Assembly (NCBI GenBank): GCA_910588285.1
Contig: CAJUQB010000106.1
Span: 1-16,803, forward strand
Origin: an uncultured Lachnospiraceae bacterium
GTDB lineage: Bacteria > Bacillota > Clostridia > Lachnospirales > Lachnospiraceae
Length of the DNA: 16,803 nucleotides
Direction: 5' to 3'
In this document: positions 7,042-12,262 of the stretch, one piece after another
Layout of the letters: each line of letters opens with the position of its first letter
How positions within the stretch are numbered: the first letter of the stretch is position 1
Made by a program: the position numbers and the translations under genes
Notes under the pieces: generated by a model
Seen by the model: only the letters and a program-made list of their open reading frames with translations
Told to the model about the DNA's origin: nothing
Database searches by the model: none

Positions 7042-7716
7042 TCAAATTAGTTCAGGTATATTCTCTATACTAATTATAGAATCATTATCATTTATCGAAT
7101 TTCTACTAATATGGATAAAATGACAACCTGCATTATGTGCAGTCAGTTTATCCTTTTCTTCATCGCCTACAAAGAGCAATTCTGTTATAGGTGTGTTATA
7201 TTGTTCTGCAATTTTTTGTAAACCAAATATATTGGGTTTACGATATCCGCAGGATTGAGAAGAAACATAACAGTCAATGTACGGTAAGAGATCTGCTATA
7301 TGTTTACGGAAAAGTTCGTCCGGCATGGCAGTTGGTAGATCTGTAAGAATTGCTATCCTATGCCCTTGAGATTTAAGACTGCGTATTGCAGGACGAACGT
7401 CTGGATAAATTTTAACAGATAGATTTATACCAATAAAAAAATCTTCTATTGCAGATTTTAGGCAATAATTAATATTCCAATGACATAAAGTGTGTTGGAA
7501 TATATATTCTGGAGAATATTCAATTTCTCTGTAGCATATTCGTGGATTAAAACTTTTCATTATTTCAACAGATTTATTTATTTCATCATCAGTAATACTT
7601 TTATTTACTTTTTTTGCAATATTGCGGAATCCTTCGTAATAATACTTCACCCATGAACTAGGCATTCCAATATATTCCATTAAGGTCCCGCCAGCGTCGA
7701 AAACAATAACTGACAT
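7042..7716 (-). CDS. HAD-superfamily hydrolase
   Basis: A 224-residue haloacid-dehalogenase-type enzyme with an alpha-helical cap inserted after motif I. Motif I is DAGGT (7-11), motif II LTD (124-126), motif III Lys in RKPN (159-162), and motif IV GDEEKDK (184-190). Most phosphatases of the family have DxDGT; here the second Asp, the general acid/base, is Gly. Nucleophile Asp7, Lys160 and the motif IV acids remain, so binding and perhaps catalysis persist but with altered chemistry. The gene converges on the nucleotide cluster, and the two share the terminator at 6991-7025. Base composition matches that cluster, so it may belong to the same transferred block, for example removing a phosphate from the product. 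That link is inferred from position. Confidence 0.85.
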   Translation of the reverse strand: MSVIVFDAGGTLMEYIGMPSSWVKYYYEGFRNIAKKVNKSITDDEINKSVEIMKSFNPRICYREIEYSPEYIFQHTLCHWNINYCLKSAIEDFFIGINLSVKIYPDVRPAIRSLKSQGHRIAILTDLPTAMPDELFRKHIADLLPYIDCYVSSQSCGYRKPNIFGLQKIAEQYNTPITELLFVGDEEKDKLTAHNAGCHFIHISRNSINDNDSIISIENIPELI

Positions 7717-7746
7717 TCTTATATAAATTCCTTCCTAATTAATGTT

Positions 7747-7775
7747 AAGCCTTAAAGCGCAGACTTTTCAGGCTT
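7747..7775. repeat. Hairpin upstream of the HAD gene
   Basis: AAGCCT (7747-7752) pairs with AGGCTT (7770-7775), extended by AAAG/CTTT around a six-base loop with a one-base bulge. On the plus strand it is followed by a T-rich run, so it may be a terminator for transcription from the left. On the minus strand it would lie in the HAD-gene leader. Confidence 0.4.
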
Positions 7776-7779
7776 TATT

Positions 7780-7808
7780 TTAATATTTACCTCATAAAAC
7801 AGAGCCAA
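7780..7808 (-). promoter_or_regulatory. Possible promoter of the HAD gene
   Basis: On the minus strand TTGGCT (7803-7808) and TATTAA (7780-7785) are 17 bases apart, 60-odd bases before the HAD start. Both hexamers match consensus at only four positions, so this is a weak call. Confidence 0.25.
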
Positions 7809-7977
7809 AAGTGTATGGCACTCATTGAAGTGATATGATAAAGTTGTAATGAAATTGGCTAAAAAGATATAATCAATAATACAATAAAAAAGTACTCATT
7901 ATGTCATAAAAATACACTCTCGAATTTAAGAAAAAAATGCCCGTCTCCATGAGGAAGAAGAACGAAACTACAAAAGC

Positions 7978-8190
7978 ATGCGAGTCTATCTGGATTGCAG
8001 TGGCAACAGCTATAGCCAAATAAAGATCTATAAATACCAAACTTGATCCGCGTTCCATCATCCGCCCTAAGAAACCAGTTACAAAGCCTGGCTCCCCATA
8101 AAGAGTTCGAAACAAACTGAAGCAGAGCTTCCATGCGCACAAGCTGAACCAGAAATGGTACACGGCTTTCACATACCTGTTTTATATCAG
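7978..8190 (+). pseudogene. Relic of an IS3-family OrfB transposase
   Basis: No open gene exists here, but the plus strand reads through one stop as fragments typical of IS3-type integrase subunits. RSINTKLDPRSIIRPKKP (about 8023-8076) is followed by a TAA near 8101, then RVRNKLKQSFHAHKLNQKW and TAFTYL to about 8170. The family pattern is a 'xIRxKKP...' linker, then 'NxFxAxxPNQKWxTDxTYI', the start of the DDE core; here the first catalytic Asp position reads Ala-Phe (YTAFTYL). An upstream frame-shifted piece with MRVYLDCSGNSYSQI may be the preceding segment. A minus-strand ORF of 99 codons across the same bases is a shadow. The rest of the DDE domain is missing. Confidence 0.55.
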
Positions 8191-8566
8191 TTTCATTATA
8201 TCCTACTTCTTCTAGAATTACAACAACAAGATTGTTTGTGTTTCCGCCGTTTTATCCACAAATGTTACTGTTCAGGTGCCACATTTTCGTTGTAAATAGT
8301 GCTGAAATTTAAAAAGTTTTTTAATCCCGAAAGAAAGCATTTGTGGATAACCTTTCTTTTGGGATTTTTTGCTGTTCCTGGATATCCTCATTCCTGGATG
8401 GTTCTTCCTGCATTTTGTATAAATCTCTCTATTTTAGTTCTTATATCCACATGCTCCCTCTACCTGATTGGCAGTTATCCTCCGTCAAATTGCCCATAGC
8501 CTCAAATTCACTCATTCGCTTTTTCGTGTCTGATCTGTTATACTTTTTTTAGAAAGTGAGGGGCTT
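8191..8566. other. Non-coding stretch between insertion-element relics, with two perfect DnaA-box-like sites
   Basis: I see no convincing gene. TTATCCACAAATG (8252-8264) recurs inverted as CATTTGTGGATAA (8338-8350); each contains the 9-mer TTATCCACA, identical to the consensus DnaA box. The second lies in the loop of the hairpin at 8323-8366. A GTG-started 66-codon hydrophobic ORF (8299-8499) overlaps the hairpin and resembles nothing I know, so it is not called. The right part is probably the non-coding left end of the IS66-type element that follows. Confidence 0.45.
8323..8370 (+). terminator. Terminator-like hairpin
   Basis: AATCCCGAAAGAAAG (8323-8337) pairs with CTTTCTTTTGGGATT (8352-8366) over 15 positions with one G-T wobble, then TTTT follows. 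The 14-base loop holds an inverted DnaA-box-like sequence. No intact plus-strand gene precedes it, so it probably ended an element now lost. Confidence 0.55.
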
Positions 8567-8739
8567 ATGAATCAGGAAGAAAAAAGCAGCTGGAACTTTT
8601 AGAACAGACGATTGACCTTTTCCAGCAGGAGGTAGAAGCAAAGGATGCCCTGATCCAAGAACAGACTAAAGTGATACAGGCACAGGAGCAGCACATTGAT
8701 AAGCTGACCGGATTGCTGAATAAGATTTTCAAAGAATAA
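8567..8739 (+). pseudogene. Small coiled-coil accessory ORF of the IS66-type element, frameshifted
   Basis: The ATG at 8567 follows GTGAGGGG and reads MNQEEKSSWNF, then stop. One base of shift in the A-run near 8580 opens a frame to the TAA at 8737-8739: KKQLELLEQTIDLF, VEAKDALIQEQ and HIDKLTGLLNKIFKE. This is a heptad-rich coiled coil of about 57 residues. The length of 173 bases is one short of a full frame, consistent with a single-base loss. It lies 18 bases before the IS66-type transposase start and was probably co-transcribed with it. The exact role of such small ORFs in IS66 elements is unclear to me. Confidence 0.55.
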
Positions 8740-8757
8740 GCAGAAAGGAAGACCCGG

Positions 8758-9366
8758 ATGAGCAACCACTCCTTTGAATATATTTCAAATCTTCAATACT
8801 GTCTGAAGGCTGCAAGGGATCAGCTCAAAGCATTCCAGTCAGGAGAAACATATGTCCATATGACTGTGGAACGCAAGAAACTTATTCAGGACTATGAGCG
8901 GCAGATCCGAGAATTGAAAAAAGAACTGGCACAGGCAAGAAGGGAAATCGTGACAGTCCGAAATATGTGGTTCGAGGTATTTGAAGATCTTGAAAAAGAG
9001 AAGGATAAAGAACTTGCGTATTGGAAACGTGAATGGGAAAAGATGGAGGAACATGCGATCCACGCAGAATCACAAAGAGATGTTGCACAGGATAAGATTA
9101 CCGAACAGCGCCAAAAGATTTATACGCTTGAAACGGAGCTGGAAGAGGAAAAAGGAAAGAACCGGAGACTGACCGCACAGTTGAATCACGATTATGAGAA
9201 TTCATCACTTCCTTCTTCTATGAAGGTGGAAAGAAAGAAGATCCCGAACAGCCGTGAGAATACAGGGTGTAAACCTGGCGGACAGCCGGTCCATACCGGG
9301 CATAGCCGTAAGAAACAGACCGCCACAGAAGTCATCCAGCTGGCACCGCCGCAGGAAGTGATGGAT
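8758..9366 (+). pseudogene. N-terminal part of an IS66-family transposase, truncated
   Basis: About 203 residues remain of a transposase normally over 500. The first 150 residues are a long coiled coil (RQIRELKKELAQARREI, ETELEEEKGKNRRL), as in Clostridia IS66-type TnpC proteins. Then comes the linker and zinc-ribbon lead-in SSLPSSMK..RKKIPNSRENTG, KPGGQPVHTGHSRKKQT and LAPPQEVM. In the family GGQPGHKGH is usual; Val and Thr replace Gly and Lys. Homology stops near 9363, and the frame runs without a stop into an IS110 fragment, so the apparent 244-residue ORF is a chimera. The whole DDE catalytic domain is missing. AAAGGAAG lies 6 bases before the ATG. Confidence 0.75.
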
Positions 9367-9640
9367 CATTCGGAAATTGGTGCTGATATGTCTGTCTTTG
9401 AATCCGGCGGCCTCTCTGTTCCTGGGCTGGACTTACCCCTGCAAATAACGAGAATGTCAACAAGAAAAAATCTACCAGATGCTCCAAAGTAGGACAATAT
9501 TTCAAACTGCGGTTCATTCAGTGTGCCTTTGCCGATGTTAAAATCAAGAAAGAACCTTATTTTGCGCTCAAGTACCAGCGTATCGCAAAACGCCGCGGCA
9601 AGAAAAAAGCAATCATTGCCATAGGGAACTTACTTTGAAA
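9367..9640 (+). pseudogene. C-terminal fragment of a second IS110-family transposase
   Basis: The sequence encodes HSEIGADMSVFES, then after a frameshift near 9405 the other frame reads LCSWAGLTPANNENVNKKK, STRCSKVGQYFKLRFIQCAF and PYFALKYQRIAKRRGKKKAI. These form the transposase_20 domain of IS110/IS116-type enzymes (xEIGxDMSxF...SWAGLxPxNNE...GKKKAI..). It is a different subgroup from the relic at 2555. The fragment joins the truncated IS66 gene at about 9363-9370, with no start of its own. It ends in stops after about 9636. Both the junction and the frameshift show it is dead. Confidence 0.7.
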
Positions 9641-9750
9641 CCTTTAAACTCATCAGCAGTAATGTACTGCGCAAGCCAAATAAGTTTTTAAAAAGGACTT
9701 TCTCTACCAAGGGGAAAGTGCGCCTAACATTCCGGTTATAGATTTACACT

Positions 9751-10500
9751 TTATAAATCAATATCTATTCTCTCAGTAGAATCCAAAATGCAATCGTATT
9801 TGCCAGGATTTATATAAAATCGTTCATACCTCCGAATCTCCATGAGTATATGGGGCATATTTGCCATCAAATGTACACAAATACATGTCAAGATAGATCC
9901 GCTTATCACATAGATATATGCGTTCACACATCCAATAACTATCTGCGTCAGAAAATCTCTGCGATTAAAATATTCGCTCCAGGGCAATAAGTAATGTGCC
10001 AGGAAAAAGTAGATAGCGCTAACCACGATCTGTACATAATGATTACTTTCAACATCAATAAGGTACATTCTAAAAAAAAGTTCCTCGCAAATTGCCGCAC
10101 CAATTAAATTATAAATTGACAAAGCAATTCTATATTTGGATTTATGCCCCAGCATTGCAATACCATATTTTGAAAAATAAAATACCATTCTTTTATGTAT
10201 CATCATATAGTTTACTGCAACTGCCAGACAGCCAATTAGAGCGGCTGTGACCATTTCCTGATTTCTACCCATTACAAAACAAATTTTATTCCCCAAAATA
10301 AATGGTGCTAAATAAATTCCAAAATAGAGAGTCATTCTTAAAAAATAAGTAAAATTGTTTTTATAACTTATTCTTCGGATATTCCCCAGCGAAAATAAAA
10401 TTATGACCCATAGGAATGCCTTTTCTTTTTCATAGATCAGCATCAGGGGTAAGATAGAAATATATGCAATACTTTGCTTGAACGAAATAACATTATTCAT
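9751..10500 (-). CDS. CPBP-family intramembrane metalloprotease, probable RiPP leader protease
   Basis: A polytopic membrane protein of 249 residues with about seven hydrophobic segments. It has the three CPBP (Abi/CaaX-like) motifs: CEELFFR (138-144, EExxxR), FFLAH (165-169, FxxxH), and VHLMAN (209-214) with the last metal-ligand His. Such enzymes cleave peptide bonds inside or next to the membrane; in bacteriocin and RiPP clusters they act as maturation or immunity proteins. The ATG overlaps the last 8 bases of the PqqD-like gene, so the two are translationally coupled. As the last gene of the peptide operon it most likely trims the precursor or protects the producer. No terminator with a T-run follows; IS debris begins directly downstream. 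Confidence 0.88.
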   Translation of the reverse strand: MNNVISFKQSIAYISILPLMLIYEKEKAFLWVIILFSLGNIRRISYKNNFTYFLRMTLYFGIYLAPFILGNKICFVMGRNQEMVTAALIGCLAVAVNYMMIHKRMVFYFSKYGIAMLGHKSKYRIALSIYNLIGAAICEELFFRMYLIDVESNHYVQIVVSAIYFFLAHYLLPWSEYFNRRDFLTQIVIGCVNAYIYVISGSILTCICVHLMANMPHILMEIRRYERFYINPGKYDCILDSTERIDIDL

Positions 10501-10765
10501 TTATGTAAATTAGCCCTTCCTCTTTTAAAAAGTCAATATAATTTAAAACATCCTTTTCTATTTTGTCCAAATCTTCCTCATGATACTTTTTGGAGACTTT
10601 TGCACAGAAATCTTTTAGTTCCATTTTTTGACCTGTATATTTTATTACCAATGCACCCAGCTCATTTAATTTGTAGCATTTCCCATTTCCCAAAATAAAA
10701 TATTCGGATTCAATCCCCCTTACCCTTAACCCTTCTTTCCTAACAATCTGCTCAAAATTATGCAT
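10493..10765 (-). CDS. PqqD-like RiPP recognition protein
   Basis: A 90-residue protein of the PqqD fold, which binds the leader of a ribosomally made peptide and presents it to a modifying enzyme. The characteristic pattern is visible: a beta hairpin with YFILGNGKCYKLNELGALV (22-40), then a helical part with DFCAKVSKKYHEEDLDKIEK (52-71) and FLKEEGLI (79-86). PqqD proteins usually have about 80-95 residues. The ATG at 10765 shares its A with the TGA of the nucleotidyltransferase gene; a TTG one codon upstream is an alternative. Lying between a nucleotidyltransferase and a CPBP protease, and downstream of a 26-residue peptide gene, it marks this operon as a RiPP pathway. Confidence 0.82.
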   Translation of the reverse strand: MHNFEQIVRKEGLRVRGIESEYFILGNGKCYKLNELGALVIKYTGQKMELKDFCAKVSKKYHEEDLDKIEKDVLNYIDFLKEEGLIYINE

Positions 10766-11622
10766 CAAAAATCAACTCCAATCATAATATTTTCTAAACT
10801 TTTTTCCATTGTACCTAAAAATTTATGGATCATTCTTTCTGCTTCCTCATGTTTATCTACCCGCCAAAAGAATAATTGCCGGCAGCTTTCTAATTCTTCC
10901 ATATACATTCTCTTTGTCTCAACCAAATTTTTGAACTTTATAAGCAGCCACTTTTTCCTATCATACATTTCTTCCTCATTTAATAATATGATTCCCATAA
11001 GATGATAACATGCTTCTCTGGCACATAATAAAGCTGTCTCTATTTGGTTGGCCTTTTCATTTCCCATAACATCCTGAACGATATTGTCTATTTCATTCAT
11101 CAAATAGTACTTATAGATATGCATAAATTTTTCAAAATTTGTTTTTGCAATAATCTTTTCATACGCATCTTCATTATAAATGCAAATAGAATTTTTGATT
11201 CGGCAAAAAAAGGAATTGGCGCTTTCCATATTCCATCCTTCTGGAAAATTGATATAATTTAATACCCGTTCACTTGTGTTTATTTCAGAATTCTCCAACA
11301 ATTCTATCATGTTATCCACACAGTCTCTGTCATAAATTTCTATATCAAATGATATCCCATTGGGTGTTGTATAAAAATCTATTTTTTTTATTTTTTCGTT
11401 ATATTCCCCTTTTGTAGCTATGTAGTTTTCGTGATTCCGTAAAATAAAAACATCGATATCCGAATATACATTTCCCATCCCTCGCCCATATGGATTGATA
11501 CTTCCTTCTATGAGGGAACCACCTAAATAAACAATATCCGTGTTGTATGGCATAAGAACATTGTGGATGTCATCAGAATTCAGTGTTTTATTCAGGCTGA
11601 GTAAATTGATCAATTTTTTCAT
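10765..11622 (-). CDS. Polymerase-beta-type nucleotidyltransferase, candidate peptide-modifying enzyme
   Basis: A 285-residue protein with an N-terminal nucleotidyltransferase fold: GGSLIEGS (34-41), the metal-binding pair SDIDVFI (54-60) and a third acidic strand SFDIEIYD (91-98). All three carboxylates of an active enzyme are present. The C-terminal two thirds are helical, as in aminoglycoside-type nucleotidyltransferases. Proteins of this fold move a nucleoside monophosphate onto a hydroxyl, phosphate or amine. AAGGA lies about 13 bases before the ATG. The gene stands 91 bases after the precursor peptide gene, across a hairpin, and ends in a TGATG overlap with the PqqD-like gene. No other peptide-modifying enzyme is in the operon, so nucleotidylation of the peptide, or of a partner, is the natural proposal; it is inference. 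Confidence 0.82.
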   Translation of the reverse strand: MKKLINLLSLNKTLNSDDIHNVLMPYNTDIVYLGGSLIEGSINPYGRGMGNVYSDIDVFILRNHENYIATKGEYNEKIKKIDFYTTPNGISFDIEIYDRDCVDNMIELLENSEINTSERVLNYINFPEGWNMESANSFFCRIKNSICIYNEDAYEKIIAKTNFEKFMHIYKYYLMNEIDNIVQDVMGNEKANQIETALLCAREACYHLMGIILLNEEEMYDRKKWLLIKFKNLVETKRMYMEELESCRQLFFWRVDKHEEAERMIHKFLGTMEKSLENIMIGVDF

Positions 11623-11670
11623 CTTATTCTACATTCCTTCTGCTTTATTTTGATCTGTCCTTGCTTGTTA

Positions 11671-11699
11671 TGGCGCTATACTATTTTCGTATAGCGCCA
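11671..11699 (-). terminator. Hairpin between precursor peptide gene and nucleotidyltransferase gene
   Basis: A perfect 11-base stem, TGGCGCTATAC (11671-11681) with GTATAGCGCCA (11689-11699), encloses a 7-base loop just after the precursor stop codons. On the transcribed minus strand no T-run follows. It therefore fits a partial attenuator or 3' stabiliser that keeps precursor mRNA in excess over the enzyme genes, as in many RiPP operons. Confidence 0.65.
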
Positions 11700-11713
11700 G
11701 GCTTTGGGTGCTA

Positions 11714-11794
11714 CTAATTTACCGACGGAATGCTGGCTTCCCCGTCTAATGCAGCCGGGAATTCAACGATGACAGCTTTAGGTGCTTCATACAT
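11714..11794 (-). CDS. RiPP precursor peptide, 26 residues
   Basis: A tiny gene below normal calling limits. The ATG is preceded by AAGGAGGG with 8 bases spacing, one of the strongest ribosome sites in the window, and the frame ends in two consecutive TAG codons. The product begins MYEAPKAVIVEFPAAL and ends GEASIPSVN. The N-terminal YEAPKAVIVEF resembles short leader motifs (Y-x-x-P then beta-forming hydrophobics) that dock on PqqD-type proteins; the polar tail with Asp, Glu, Ser and a terminal Asn would be the core. No Cys, Thr or Trp is present, so lanthionine, sactipeptide or thiazole chemistry is unlikely. It heads the nucleotidyltransferase-PqqD-CPBP operon. The coding call is firm; the leader/core split and product are inferred. 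Confidence 0.75.
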   Translation of the reverse strand: MYEAPKAVIVEFPAALDGEASIPSVN

Positions 11795-11839
11795 ACACAA
11801 TCCCTCCTTCCCTTTATATTTACAATATATTTTACAAAA

Positions 11840-11875
11840 TATTTACCATCTAAAAAACCATCTGAAGAACCATTC
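11840..11875 (-). repeat. Three tandem 12-base repeats in the precursor-gene leader
   Basis: On the minus strand GAATGGTTCTTC, AGATGGTTTTTT and AGATGGTAAATA follow one another without gaps, each with an ATGGT core at the same place. They lie between the -10 box and the ribosome site. They could be operator half-sites or an RNA-level signal. A 12-base period puts the sites near, but not exactly on, one helix face. Confidence 0.5.
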
Positions 11876-11909
11876 ATTATAAACAATGGTTCCAACTAAA
11901 ATCATTGTT
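11876..11909 (-). promoter_or_regulatory. Promoter -10 and operator-like inverted repeat of the precursor gene
   Basis: The minus strand carries a perfect TATAAT at 11876-11881, about 80 bases before the precursor ATG. Immediately upstream AACAATG (11882-11888, read on the plus strand) and CATTGTT (11903-11909) form a 7-base inverted repeat covering the spacer and -35 area. No good -35 hexamer is present, which suggests that an activator or repressor binds the inverted repeat. Confidence 0.5.
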
Positions 11910-12063
11910 ATCGGAGTTTGTTTTCTCTTGCATATCCTGATTTTTTATATACTCTTTTATGTTTTCACGGGGTAGGGAAATAGGGTACGAAAATAAGGGG
12001 CTCTCGTGGCCCCCACATCATGTCGCCTGTGGCCCTAAGTTTACCGCTGCTTGCAGCGATCTG

Positions 12064-12209
12064 GAAAAAGAAGCCAGGGCCTTTTGACAGAAAAGCGAAA
12101 ATAAATAAGCCTACCTTGTACTTGGCGGTTCAGGTAGGCTTATATTAGTCAACCGGGAGGCTAACCACTTTGTACCCATTGGGCATGCTATGGGCGGTTG
12201 CTCCTTTTT
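12064..12209 (+). ncRNA. Toxin-less relic of a type I toxin-antitoxin locus with antisense-like RNA
   Basis: Thirty bases at 12064-12093 are identical to 16545-16574, upstream of the toxin gene near the right end. The toxin ORF is missing; instead two hairpins follow. ATAAGCCTACCT (12105-12116) pairs with AGGTAGGCTTAT (12132-12143). CAACCG (12150-12155) pairs with CGGTTG (12195-12200), followed by CTCCTTTTT. Inside the second, the 22 bases at 12155-12176 are almost perfectly complementary to the toxin leader at 16635-16655 (one extra base, two mismatches). Holin-like toxin loci carry such sequence downstream of the toxin. This looks like the surviving 3' part of a second copy. Whether it is transcribed is unknown. 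Confidence 0.55.
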
Positions 12210-12238
12210 CTATGTTTCATATAACACATTCAGGGAAC

Positions 12239-12262
12239 GGACGCAAGAAGTTTTTTGCGTCC
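12239..12262 (-). terminator. Hairpin after the ABC permease operon
   Basis: GGACGCAA (12239-12246) and TTGCGTCC (12255-12262) form an 8-base stem that starts at the permease stop codon. The minus-strand side lacks a T-run, so termination may be weak, or it may be a 3' end stabiliser. The ABC operon and the peptide operon lie in the same direction, so read-through is possible. Confidence 0.45.

Noticed and set aside
7873..8172. Minus-strand hydrophobic ORF of 99 codons (and a 78-codon one inside it)
   Set aside because: It is the reverse reading of an IS3-type OrfB relic whose plus-strand fragments (SIIRPKKP, FHAHKLNQKW) are recognisable; no ribosome site precedes it.
8299..8499. 66-codon ORF with two hydrophobic stretches, starting GTG
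   Set aside because: It overlaps a terminator-like hairpin and DnaA-box-like repeat, lacks a ribosome site and matches no family I recognise.
8191..8566. Replication origin (two DnaA boxes, AT-rich spacer)
   Set aside because: Only two boxes, no rep, dnaA or dnaN gene nearby, and the surroundings are insertion-sequence debris.
11795..11878. Alternative minus-strand ORF starting MNGSSDGFLDGK that runs through the 12-base repeats into the precursor gene in another frame
   Set aside because: No ribosome site at its ATG, its start abuts the -10 box, and the real ribosome site serves the precursor ATG at 11794.
3720..11995. Shared 12-mer GGTACGAAAATA, inverted between 3720-3731 and 11984-11995, as possible element ends
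   Set aside because: A 12-base match is expected several times by chance in a window of this size, and the flanks do not match.
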